Source: an uncultured Eggerthellaceae bacterium (GTDB lineage: Bacteria > Actinomycetota > Coriobacteriia > Coriobacteriales > Eggerthellaceae). From it: a stretch of DNA of 5,890 bases. Position numbers and translations under genes: made by a program. Shown piece by piece: positions 1 to 5,890 of the stretch. The notes beneath the pieces were generated by a model that made no database searches, was not told the DNA's origin, and saw only the letters and a list, made by a program, of their open reading frames with translations. The stretch spans positions 1-5,890 of the forward strand of contig CAQLOA010000098.1 of the NCBI GenBank assembly GCA_948829205.1. The letters are read 5' to 3'. The first letter of the stretch is position 1. Each line of letters starts with the position of its first letter.

Positions 1-1710
1 GGGCACGTCCGCAAGACGCGGGTTGTACTTGTCCACGATGCCAAGGCGTTTGGCCAGCTGCGTGTACATCCAATGGCGCGGCCTCACCTCGCCGGGTGGC
101 TCGCAGATCTTGTCCGCATACATGAAGTAGTTGCGCATGCCGTTCGGGCCGTACATGAAGCGCTCGGACCCCAGCATGTAGTTGTCGCGGCACTCGAACA
201 TCATGTTGATGCCCGGAAGGACGATGTCCATGAAGTCCAGCGACGCCTGTCCGTAATGCCACTGGTAGCCCCACACGAACTCACACTTCTCTAGCGACTC
301 CAGGCGTTTGTTCGTCTGGTGGTGGCCTATCGGGTACTGGTTCTCCACGATCATCATCTTGATGTTGGGAAGCGGCGCGCCAGGGGGCGAGCCTATCAGC
401 CTTCGATATGCCTCTTCGGATATCTCGCCCGAATCGTAGCGCGGCCTGGAAATTATGGCCTCGGCAATCTTCTGGATGTTGTAGCAGACGGGCGGATCGT
501 AATCCGCCTCGGCCTGCTGCCAATCCACTTCCGGAAACGGCATGCGTGCCGGGGTCACCAGGCTGCAGCCCGTCTCGCAACCGCCTGCGATGGAAAGGTT
601 TCCCGTCATGGCTTGAAGAAGCATTGCAGCGCTTGCGCAGTACTCGCCAAGATGACGCTTCGCGGGCGCGTAGTAGAACTGCAAGTGCACGGGCTTGCTG
701 GTCGCATAAAGCTTGGCGAAGGCGCGGATCGTCTCGGCCGGAAGCGCACAGATGTTTTCGGCCCATTCGGGCGTCTTCTCTATGCCGTCGGCCTCACCCA
801 TGACGTAGGCGCGCCACTTCTCGAAACCTTCGGGCTCCACCCATTTCTCGACGTACTCGTGGTCGTAGAGGTCTTCCGAATAGAGCACGTTAGCGATCGC
901 CAGAAGCATTGCGATGTCGGTGCCTGGCCGGATGGGAAGCCACTGGTCGGCAAGCGTCTCTGCACTGTTCGTGTAACGCGGGTCGACCACTATGACCTTT
1001 GCGCCCTTTTCCTGCGCCAGCTTCATGTAATAGGACACGCTTCCGAACCAACCGACAAGCGGGTCGATTCCCCATAGGACGATAAGGTTCGAGTTCAGAA
1101 GGTCGGGCGCTTCGAAGCCCACGCACACATCGGTCTGGCCGTGGAATGCAGCGACCATATCGAAGCCGAGGTGCATCTTCTCGCCCAAGGTCGTTCCCGA
1201 GCACGAGTTGTCTCCCCATGCCGCCATGCCAACACCGAACCACGGCGCAAGCTTGAATCCGCATTCCTCGAAACAGTCGTCCACGCTGTGAGCCAGGAAG
1301 TACGGGCCGTACTTCTCCTTGAACTCGATCAGCTTGGAAGCTATGGTGTCCAGCGCCTCGTCCCAAGAAATGCGCTCGAAGTGGCCGTTGCCCGGACCCT
1401 TGCCGCCCACCCTCTTCAACGGGTAGAGGATGCGCGTCGGAGCGTCCAGCTCCCCTCGCCACGCATGGCCCATCGCGCAGGGACGCATCTGCACCATGCC
1501 TTCGCAAAGCGCTTGATGGCTCACGTCTTCGCGCGGCATCCCCCCGTTGATGCTGTCGTCGGCCGACAGCGAGACGAGCTTTCCGTCCTTCGTCTCGCAC
1601 TTCACGATGCAGCTGGCATCCCAGCAACCGTTTTGCGCACAACAGGTGTACTTGACCTGCGTGCCTTGATGGCGAGCGGACAGGCCGTCCACTATCTTGC
1701 CCTTGTTCAT
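1..1710 (-). CDS. Molybdopterin (bis-MGD) oxidoreductase, DMSO reductase superfamily, acetylene hydratase/dehydroxylase-like; partial (C-terminus outside window)
   Basis: The frame is open for 570 codons and runs off position 1, so the C-terminal MGD-binding domain is mostly missing. ATG at 1710 is chosen because GGAGGGG lies just upstream; an in-frame ATG at 1764 has no such site. What is seen: a cysteine cluster (C24, C29, C34, with C78 in RPCAMGH) fit to bind 4Fe-4S; TRILYPLKRVG at 92-102; ERISWDEAL at 112-120; C170 in DNSCSGTTLG at the metal-ligand position; VVDPRYT at 241-247; WLPIRPGTD at 257-265; MTGNLSIAGG at 368-377; ADIVLPG-like DIVLPG at 495-500. These are superfamily hallmarks. 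There is no Tat or Sec signal, so the enzyme is probably cytoplasmic. Recalled alignment favours acetylene hydratase, pyrogallol transhydroxylase and gut catechol dehydroxylases over formate dehydrogenase or nitrate reductase. The substrate is unknown. The Fic-like gene at 1928 diverges from it; any Fe-S partner subunit would lie to the left, outside the window. Confidence 0.9.
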   Translation of the reverse strand, partial: MNKGKIVDGLSARHQGTQVKYTCCAQNGCWDASCIVKCETKDGKLVSLSADDSINGGMPREDVSHQALCEGMVQMRPCAMGHAWRGELDAPTRILYPLKRVGGKGPGNGHFERISWDEALDTIASKLIEFKEKYGPYFLAHSVDDCFEECGFKLAPWFGVGMAAWGDNSCSGTTLGEKMHLGFDMVAAFHGQTDVCVGFEAPDLLNSNLIVLWGIDPLVGWFGSVSYYMKLAQEKGAKVIVVDPRYTNSAETLADQWLPIRPGTDIAMLLAIANVLYSEDLYDHEYVEKWVEPEGFEKWRAYVMGEADGIEKTPEWAENICALPAETIRAFAKLYATSKPVHLQFYYAPAKRHLGEYCASAAMLLQAMTGNLSIAGGCETGCSLVTPARMPFPEVDWQQAEADYDPPVCYNIQKIAEAIISRPRYDSGEISEEAYRRLIGSPPGAPLPNIKMMIVENQYPIGHHQTNKRLESLEKCEFVWGYQWHYGQASLDFMDIVLPGINMMFECRDNYMLGSERFMYGPNGMRNYFMYADKICEPPGEVRPRHWMYTQLAKRLGIVDKYNPRLADVP

Positions 1711-1712
1711 CT

Positions 1713-1719
1713 CCCCTCC
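1713..1719 (-). promoter_or_regulatory. Ribosome binding site of the molybdoenzyme gene
   Basis: On the minus strand GGAGGGG lies 2 nt before ATG 1710 (its GGAGG core is 4 nt away). The spacing is short but the match is strong. It decides the start against the in-frame ATG at 1764, which is preceded only by AACTCTGCCGA. Confidence 0.6.
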
Positions 1720-1745
1720 AATCCAACTCTTTTGACATTGGAAAG

Positions 1746-1751
1746 ATGATA
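1746..1751 (-). promoter_or_regulatory. Candidate -10 box for the molybdoenzyme gene
   Basis: The minus strand reads TATCAT, five of six matches to TATAAT, which would place transcription start near 1740 and give a leader of about 30 nt. No recognisable -35 box stands 16-18 nt upstream. If the box is real, the promoter would probably need an activator. Other AT-rich stretches at 1774-1793 could equally hold the promoter, so this is a weak call. Confidence 0.25.
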
Positions 1752-1796
1752 GGAAGCGCGACATTCGGCAGAGTTTATCTTCATAAAGAATAATCT

Positions 1797-1820
1797 GTTG
1801 CTGGAAAGATTCGTTGCAGG
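1797..1820 (+). repeat. Direct repeat of GTTGC(T/A)GG, 16-bp period
   Basis: GTTGCTGG at 1797-1804 and GTTGCAGG at 1813-1820 match at seven of eight positions with a period of 16 bp. The second copy contains TTGCAG, which pairs in inverted orientation with CTGCAA at 1833-1838. Together with the palindrome at 1834-1845 they form a small cluster of TTGC-type half-sites between the divergent genes, and they may be binding sites for a regulator. Confidence 0.35.
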
Positions 1821-1833
1821 CTACATGAGAAGC

Positions 1834-1845
1834 TGCAATATTGCA
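1834..1845. promoter_or_regulatory. Perfect 12-bp palindrome TGCAATATTGCA, candidate operator
   Basis: The sequence is identical to its reverse complement over all 12 positions. It overlaps the place where a -35 element of the rightward promoter would sit (TTGCAT at 1841-1846). A protein bound here would block RNA polymerase on the Fic-like gene while lying upstream of the leftward gene, a common design for an autorepressor that also controls its neighbour. No known operator consensus was recognised. Confidence 0.45.
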
Positions 1846-1866
1846 TCCTCCGCCCTTATTCCGCAA

Positions 1867-1872
1867 TATAAT
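1867..1872 (+). promoter_or_regulatory. -10 box of the Fic-like gene promoter
   Basis: TATAAT is a perfect sigma-70 type -10 hexamer in GC-rich surroundings. Transcription would start near 1879, giving a leader of about 50 nt before ATG 1928. The best -35-like hexamer, TTGCAT at 1841-1846, is 20 nt away, longer than the preferred 17, so the promoter may be weak or regulated. Confidence 0.5.
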
Positions 1873-1888
1873 CTCCCTGTTCGTTGGT

Positions 1889-1908
1889 TCGATCGTCGCA
1901 TTGATCGA
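1889..1908. promoter_or_regulatory. Inverted repeat TCGATC-N8-GATCGA, candidate operator in the leader
   Basis: TCGATC at 1889-1894 and GATCGA at 1903-1908 are perfect complements around an 8-nt spacer. Outside them GGT and ACC continue the symmetry if one base is bulged. The element lies just downstream of the predicted start of transcription, where a bound repressor or an RNA hairpin could limit expression of the Fic-like gene. TCGA and GATC motifs are common in GC-rich DNA, so chance is possible. Confidence 0.3.
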
Positions 1909-1914
1909 CCTATC

Positions 1915-1922
1915 GGGGAAGG
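1915..1922 (+). promoter_or_regulatory. Ribosome binding site of the Fic-like gene
   Basis: GGGGAAGG lies 5 nt before ATG 1928. It supports that start over the longer frame opening with TTG at 1841, which would overlap the palindrome and the -10 box and add 29 residues unlike the family. Confidence 0.6.
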
Positions 1923-1927
1923 CAGCC

Positions 1928-3151
1928 ATGACGAAGCTTCCGCGATACGAAGGCATACTCATCAACCTCGACACCGCCGGCATTTTGGCGTCGGCGGAAT
2001 CGAAGCTCGCTCATTTCGACGCGATGGCGTCGAAACGCATGCTAAAGGACGCGCTGAAGCGGCAACTGCTGCGAATGGATGCGATGTTCTCCAGCAACGT
2101 CGACGGAAGGCACGTAAGATACGAAGACGTTGCGATCCTCGAGGCCGCGGTGATGAACTCGCCGTTCTCGGACGACAACAACACGTCGCTCGTCAAGCTG
2201 GCCAGAAAGTTCGGGGCAACAGACGGGCTTGGCGACGTCGTCTGTTACCGGTACATGAAGACTATCGAGTGGGTGTCGAAAAACATCGGCGCCGGCATGC
2301 AGATCGACAAGAGCATCTTCAGCACGATCAGGCATCTTTACAACGAGAGCGAGATCGGCCTGCTGGCCAACTTGGAGGATTCCGGCATCGACGATTTCGA
2401 ATTCGACGAAAGCACAGACCCGGCTTTCCGCAACGAGCAATTCCACGAGCTCCTTCAGGAATACGTGGACCTGGTCAACTCGAACACCTTGCTGGTTTCG
2501 GCTCAAGCCGACTTGTCGCATGCCCACCTGCAGCTCATGAAGCCATATGCGGGCAACCTAGACGCCTTCGAGAGGATATTCTCATACGTGGTTTTCTACC
2601 GAAGGGGGCTGTTGACGGGCTCCATCGCCCCTCTTGCTGCCGGACCTTGCCTAGACGTCAAGCAACATGCGCAGTCCATTGCAAGCAACATGACAAGCAT
2701 CAACGCCGGAACGTTCACTCCAGAAATAGTGCGCGAGGTGTTTCGGTCCACGGCGTTCTGCACGAACGTGTCTACGAAGGCAGCCTTGATCTGCTTGAAC
2801 ATGCTGGAGGCGCTGTGGGCAAACGCGCAGAAGAAGATCGACGTCGTGCGTCGCGATTCCACATTGATGGATCTTGCAAAGCTGTTCCTGGAATGGCCCT
2901 ACTTGACCGTGGCTGTCGCCGCAGAAAAGCTCGACCGCAGCTTCTCGGCCACGAACAACGCAATGCACACGCTGCTGAAATGCGGATACATCACCGAGAG
3001 CGGAAGGCTTTCGAAGCATCGGCTGTTTTGCGCAACCGAAACAGTAGAGGCGTTCAAGGACATGATGGACCGCGTCATTTCCGACAGCTCCCTCGACCGC
3101 GACACGGTCCTCACCAAAATCCTAGAAGAGGCTTCTCGTTTCAACCGATGA
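1928..3151 (+). CDS. Degenerate Fic-family protein with C-terminal winged helix; probable transcriptional regulator
   Basis: The product is 407 residues, a usual length for Fic proteins with an N-terminal Fic_N region and C-terminal winged helix. Residues 7-75 match the Fic_N pattern; SSNVDG at 55-60 stands where the inhibitory helix normally carries (S/T)xxxE(G/N), with Asp replacing Glu. Helices with YRYMKTIEWV at 107-116 and SHAHLQLM at 197-204 lead into the Fic-loop position. There the canonical HPFxDGNGRxGR is replaced by KPYAGNLDAFER (205-216): the catalytic His is Lys and most nucleotide-binding residues are lost. Residues 311-376 form the usual winged helix, with a likely recognition helix around 338-351. 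Active relatives transfer AMP or a similar group to proteins. This one is probably not an enzyme and more likely binds DNA, perhaps sensing a ligand in the old pocket. The frame is intact, so it is not a pseudogene. It is transcribed away from the molybdoenzyme gene, suggesting it regulates that gene. The regulatory role is inference. Confidence 0.75.
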   Translation: MTKLPRYEGILINLDTAGILASAESKLAHFDAMASKRMLKDALKRQLLRMDAMFSSNVDGRHVRYEDVAILEAAVMNSPFSDDNNTSLVKLARKFGATDGLGDVVCYRYMKTIEWVSKNIGAGMQIDKSIFSTIRHLYNESEIGLLANLEDSGIDDFEFDESTDPAFRNEQFHELLQEYVDLVNSNTLLVSAQADLSHAHLQLMKPYAGNLDAFERIFSYVVFYRRGLLTGSIAPLAAGPCLDVKQHAQSIASNMTSINAGTFTPEIVREVFRSTAFCTNVSTKAALICLNMLEALWANAQKKIDVVRRDSTLMDLAKLFLEWPYLTVAVAAEKLDRSFSATNNAMHTLLKCGYITESGRLSKHRLFCATETVEAFKDMMDRVISDSSLDRDTVLTKILEEASRFNR

Positions 3152-3177
3152 CGCTTCGCCAGGAAATCGAAGCCGCG
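3152..3177. other. Short convergent gap with a weak hairpin
   Basis: Only 26 nt separate the stop codons of the rightward Fic-like gene and the leftward glucan enzyme gene. GCTTCG at 3153-3158 can pair with CGAAGC at 3168-3173 around a 9-nt loop, but no T-tract follows on either strand, so a classical intrinsic terminator is not supported. Confidence 0.25.
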
Positions 3178-5890
3178 CTAAAACGCATGCATCCGCACGA
3201 GCTCGTGAAGGCGGTCGAGGCTGGCGTCGACATCGGACTGGCGCGCCTGCCACTTCCAATTGCCTTCGGCGGTGCCGGGCACGTTGATGCGTGCCGAGTC
3301 GTCGAGCTGCAGCACGTCCTGCAACGTCAGGAAGACGACGTCGGCACCCGACCCAACGACGCGCCTTGTCAGCTCGTCGGCAACGCACAGGGCTTCGTCG
3401 GCCTGGTCTTCCCCTTGCAGACCGTAGCGCTCCTTCACCCAGCCAAGCAACGTTGACGTGTCATGCGTGCTGGTGAAGCACGCCTTCCCGGGCTTCGGCT
3501 GCCACCACTCGCGCGGGTCGCCGTCGAAGAACTGCACGACGTCCATGCCCGTGAAGCCGGCCTCGGCCATCAGGCGCTTCACCTGTGGCGTGATTATCCC
3601 CAGGTCTTCCGCAAGAACCGGAAGCGGTCCCGACTTCTCGTAGACGCGCCGGAACAGGTCGATGCCTGGGCCTGGAAGCCACTCTCCCTCGGTCGCCTGA
3701 TTGCCGACCGGCACCGAATAGTACGACTCGAACCCCAGGAAGTGGTCGATGCGCACATGGTCGTACCATTCGAAGGCGCGCTGGAAGCGGTCTAGCCACC
3801 AGTCGTACCCGTTCGCGCGCAGCGCTTCCCAATCGTAGGTAGGATTTCCCCAAAGCTGGCCTTCCGCAGAGAACTGGTCGGGCGGCATTCCGCCCTGACC
3901 AGTCATCCGCCCGTCGGGGTCCAGCGTCAGGTACTCGGGATGCACCCAGGCGTCGGCGGAGTCGGCCGAGACGTATATGGGCATGTCGCCCACGATCTTC
4001 ACGCCGCGCTCGTTGGCGTATGCGCGAAGCTCGCGCCACTGTCGTTCGAAGGCGAGCTGCCGAAGGCATTCCGCCTGGATGCCTTCCGCGAGCTCGGGCG
4101 CGTCGGCGAGCTGCTGGCCGAAGCGGCGATAGCGCTCGGGCCAGTGACGCCAAAGCGCGCCCTGCTGCCTCTCCTTTATGGCTGCGAAGGTGGCGTAGGG
4201 GATCAGCCACTCGCGGTTAGCGTCCACGAACTGGCAGAATTCGTCGGTTTCCGCCAAGCCGTCGAACGAAGTGCCTTGCTCTAGCAGGCACACGTTGCCG
4301 GCGAACGCCGAAAGCCCCGCGTAGGGCGAACCGTACTCGTCGGTGGGGCTGAGCGGCAGAACCTGCCAATAGCGCACGCCGGCCGCAGCCAGCGCGTCGA
4401 CGAACCGCTTGGCCGGCGCGCCAAGGGTTCCAGGCCCCAGGCTGCGTCCGCCCGCGTCCTCGTTCGGAATCGACGTGATGTGGCATATGACGCCCATGCC
4501 CTTGTCGAGCGGCTTCTGCAGCCCGGCATCCAATTGGAAAACGCATGCCTGCATGGGCCCTACGGTGCTGCGGAAAATGCCGTCCTCCAGCGTGGCCGGC
4601 CATTGAGGAAGCTGCCCGCTTTCGTCGGTGGCAAGAACGCAGCGTGGAAACGCATCCGCGAAGCGAAGCGCGCGCACTTCGGCGTCGGAGAGCCCTGCGG
4701 CAGGATCGACCAAGTCGACCACGAAGTCGACCTGCTGGTTCGACCTGTTTGCGACGCATAGGACCGCACCGTCGAGCGTGGGACATGTCGTTGGAACGCA
4801 TCCAGCGGCACATTCGCCGACCATGCGCAGCACGCATGCGATGTCCTTCCCATAGGAATAGAACGCCGCCGTTCCGTGCTTCAGCACCGGTGAACTGGCC
4901 CGCATCTTGCCCAGCGCCTGGTAAAGCCCGGTAAGGTCGCGGCCGCAATCAGGACGCCAACCGTCCCATGGGAAAGTGGCGCGGTCGAACGGGTCGCGGC
5001 CGCCCTGCATGCCGCGCTCGTCGCCATAGTACAGGCAAGGCACGCCGGGCAGCACGTACTGGATGCACGCAAGAATGCGCTGAAGGAGAGCGCCATGCGC
5101 GTCGGCCTCGTCGGTGATGCCCGCAACCATTTGCACCTGCTCGTCGCGCGAACGGTCGCGGAACTCCGTGCCCAGGTCGAGCACGCTGCGCACACGTTCG
5201 ACGTCGTGGGACGACAACAGGTTCATGAGCCCGTTGTAAAGGGGCGCCGGGTAGTTGGACTTCTGCGCCTTCAAGAACATGGCCAGCTGCAGCGCGTCGA
5301 TGCCGCCCAGCGCGAACTGCAGCAGCTTCGCGCGCAGCGGGTAGTTCATCACCGTGTCCAGTGCCGTTCCCAGCGCATACGTGCGTCGGCTTCCGTAGCT
5401 TTCCTTGGTGGTGGGGTCTTCCCAGACCTCGCCGATGACCACGGAATCGGGAAGCGCCGCCTTCGCAGCGTGGCGAACCTTCTCCAGCACGTCGTCGGGA
5501 AGTTCGTCGGCAACGTCCAGCCTGAAGCCGCTGGCTCCATGCGCCACCCATTCGAACAGCAAGCCATCACCGAACACGAACTGCTGCCAGGAAGGGTCGC
5601 GCTCTTCCACTTCCGGAAGCGTGGGATCGTTCCACCAGCAGCGGTAGGGTGCATATTGCGTGCCATGCGCGAAGTCGTACCACGGGCGATAAGGCGACTC
5701 CTCCCCTTGCGCCGCACCAAACGAACCGTAGGAGCCGTCGAGGTTGAAATATTTGCTGGACGAGCCGGTGTGGGACAGCACCGTGTCCAGCACCAAGCGA
5801 ATGCCGCGCGCCGCCGCCGCTTCGCTCAGGCGCTCGAAATCCTTCCAAGCGCCCAGGATGGGGTCGACCTGCTGGTAGTCGCCGGTGTTG
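3178..5890 (-). CDS. Bifunctional GH13 alpha-amylase/neopullulanase-like and GH77 4-alpha-glucanotransferase fusion; partial (N-terminus outside window)
   Basis: The frame stays open from position 5890 to the TAG at 3178-3180, giving 903 visible residues with the start lying upstream. The first part is a GH13 barrel: region I DTVLSH (about 5787-5770), nucleophile Asp in GFRLDVADEL (codon 5515-5517), acid/base Glu in VIGEVWED (5428-5430) and third Asp in NLLSSHDVER (5203-5205). YYGDERGMQGGRDPFDR and SSKYFNLDGSYG resemble neopullulanase or cyclomaltodextrinase relatives. A beta-rich stretch follows, and from about 4500 a complete GH77 domain: WQVLPLSPT, SPYAGLSAFAGN, nucleophile Asp in VRIDHFLGF (3745-3747), acid/base Glu in VLAEDLG (3607-3609) and Asp in STHDTSTLLGW (3460-3462). 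All six catalytic residues are present. The enzyme should cut alpha-glucan or maltodextrin and move maltosyl units between chains, in glycogen or starch use. Whether it is cytoplasmic cannot be judged without the N-terminus. The gene converges on the Fic-like gene and seems functionally separate from it. Confidence 0.93.
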   Translation of the reverse strand, partial: NTGDYQQVDPILGAWKDFERLSEAAAARGIRLVLDTVLSHTGSSSKYFNLDGSYGSFGAAQGEESPYRPWYDFAHGTQYAPYRCWWNDPTLPEVEERDPSWQQFVFGDGLLFEWVAHGASGFRLDVADELPDDVLEKVRHAAKAALPDSVVIGEVWEDPTTKESYGSRRTYALGTALDTVMNYPLRAKLLQFALGGIDALQLAMFLKAQKSNYPAPLYNGLMNLLSSHDVERVRSVLDLGTEFRDRSRDEQVQMVAGITDEADAHGALLQRILACIQYVLPGVPCLYYGDERGMQGGRDPFDRATFPWDGWRPDCGRDLTGLYQALGKMRASSPVLKHGTAAFYSYGKDIACVLRMVGECAAGCVPTTCPTLDGAVLCVANRSNQQVDFVVDLVDPAAGLSDAEVRALRFADAFPRCVLATDESGQLPQWPATLEDGIFRSTVGPMQACVFQLDAGLQKPLDKGMGVICHITSIPNEDAGGRSLGPGTLGAPAKRFVDALAAAGVRYWQVLPLSPTDEYGSPYAGLSAFAGNVCLLEQGTSFDGLAETDEFCQFVDANREWLIPYATFAAIKERQQGALWRHWPERYRRFGQQLADAPELAEGIQAECLRQLAFERQWRELRAYANERGVKIVGDMPIYVSADSADAWVHPEYLTLDPDGRMTGQGGMPPDQFSAEGQLWGNPTYDWEALRANGYDWWLDRFQRAFEWYDHVRIDHFLGFESYYSVPVGNQATEGEWLPGPGIDLFRRVYEKSGPLPVLAEDLGIITPQVKRLMAEAGFTGMDVVQFFDGDPREWWQPKPGKACFTSTHDTSTLLGWVKERYGLQGEDQADEALCVADELTRRVVGSGADVVFLTLQDVLQLDDSARINVPGTAEGNWKWQARQSDVDASLDRLHELVRMHAF

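Larger units (their letters stand above)
1711..1927. promoter_or_regulatory. Divergent intergenic control region
   Basis: These 217 nt separate the start codons of the leftward molybdoenzyme gene and the rightward Fic-like gene. The stretch 1771-1795 is clearly AT-richer than the coding DNA. It contains the short inverted repeat TTTAT-cttc-ATAAA at 1774-1787, TTGC half-sites between 1797 and 1845, a 12-bp palindrome, a perfect -10 box at 1867-1872 and an inverted repeat at 1889-1908. No tRNA or riboswitch-like structure was recognised. The density of symmetric elements fits a region where one regulator controls both genes, but that is inferred from layout alone. Confidence 0.6.

Noticed and set aside
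319..1077. Plus-strand open frame of 252 codons antisense to the molybdoenzyme gene
   Set aside because: It has no domain resemblance and is explained as the antisense shadow of a GC-rich gene.
890..1738. Long minus-strand open frame of 282 codons inside the molybdoenzyme gene
   Set aside because: It is out of frame with the molybdoenzyme, rich in Arg/Gly/Ala of frameshifted GC-rich DNA, and shows no family motif. The real frame has all superfamily hallmarks.
1711..1764. Upstream in-frame ATG at 1764 as start of the molybdoenzyme
   Set aside because: It has no ribosome binding site and its extra 18 residues are not signal-like. ATG 1710 has GGAGGGG directly upstream.
1841..1927. TTG at 1841 as start of the Fic-like gene
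   Set aside because: It would put the -10 box and palindrome inside the coding region and lacks a ribosome binding site; ATG 1928 has GGGGAAGG at good distance.
1928..3151. Fic toxin-antitoxin module
   Set aside because: There is no small antitoxin gene beside it, the protein belongs to the larger Fic class with built-in inhibitory helix and winged helix, and its catalytic motif is absent.
3153..3173. Hairpin GCTTCG/CGAAGC as a bidirectional terminator
   Set aside because: The stem is only 6 bp with a 9-nt loop, and no run of T follows on either strand.
1798..3456. Long plus-strand open frame of 552 codons overlapping the Fic-like gene
   Set aside because: Its Arg/His/Gly-rich composition is typical of a shadow frame. 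It crosses two convergent genes and has no recognisable domain, while the Fic-like frame in the same DNA has clear homology.
1..5890. CRISPR array, tRNA or rRNA gene, insertion sequence, phage attachment site
   Set aside because: No regular repeats, RNA gene motifs, transposase frame or terminal inverted repeats were seen; nearly all the window is explained by three genes and one intergenic region.

Overview
The window is GC-rich, tightly coded bacterial DNA with three protein-coding genes, two of them cut by the window edges. GC-rich third positions, a molybdopterin enzyme of the acetylene hydratase / hydroxyarene dehydroxylase type, and a GH13-GH77 fusion together suggest a gut-type actinobacterium of the Coriobacteriia, perhaps Eggerthellaceae. 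This assignment is an inference from style and content; no taxonomic marker is present.

Layout. (1) Positions 1-1710, minus strand: the first 570 residues of a molybdenum/tungsten bis-MGD oxidoreductase of the DMSO reductase superfamily. It has an N-terminal cysteine cluster for a 4Fe-4S centre and a cysteine as probable metal ligand, and it lacks a Tat signal. Its C-terminal part lies beyond position 1. (2) Positions 1711-1927: an AT-richer divergent intergenic region with a perfect -10 box for the rightward gene, a perfect 12-bp palindrome beside it, several TTGC half-sites and a second inverted repeat. (3) Positions 1928-3151, plus strand: a 407-residue protein with the full architecture of a Fic-family protein (Fic_N region, Fic core, C-terminal winged helix). 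The catalytic Fic motif is destroyed and the inhibitory-helix motif is altered. (4) A 26-nt convergent gap without an intrinsic terminator. (5) Positions 3178-5890, minus strand: a large bifunctional alpha-glucan enzyme. A GH13 alpha-amylase/neopullulanase-like domain is fused in frame to a complete GH77 4-alpha-glucanotransferase, and all six catalytic residues are present. Its N-terminus lies beyond position 5890.

How they fit. The molybdoenzyme and the Fic-like protein diverge from a shared control region, the usual arrangement of a regulator and its target. The most interesting reading is that a catalytically dead Fic fold carrying a winged helix has been repurposed as a transcription factor controlling the molybdoenzyme. 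The glucan enzyme converges on this pair and is probably unrelated: it would process maltodextrin or glycogen by hydrolysis and transglycosylation.
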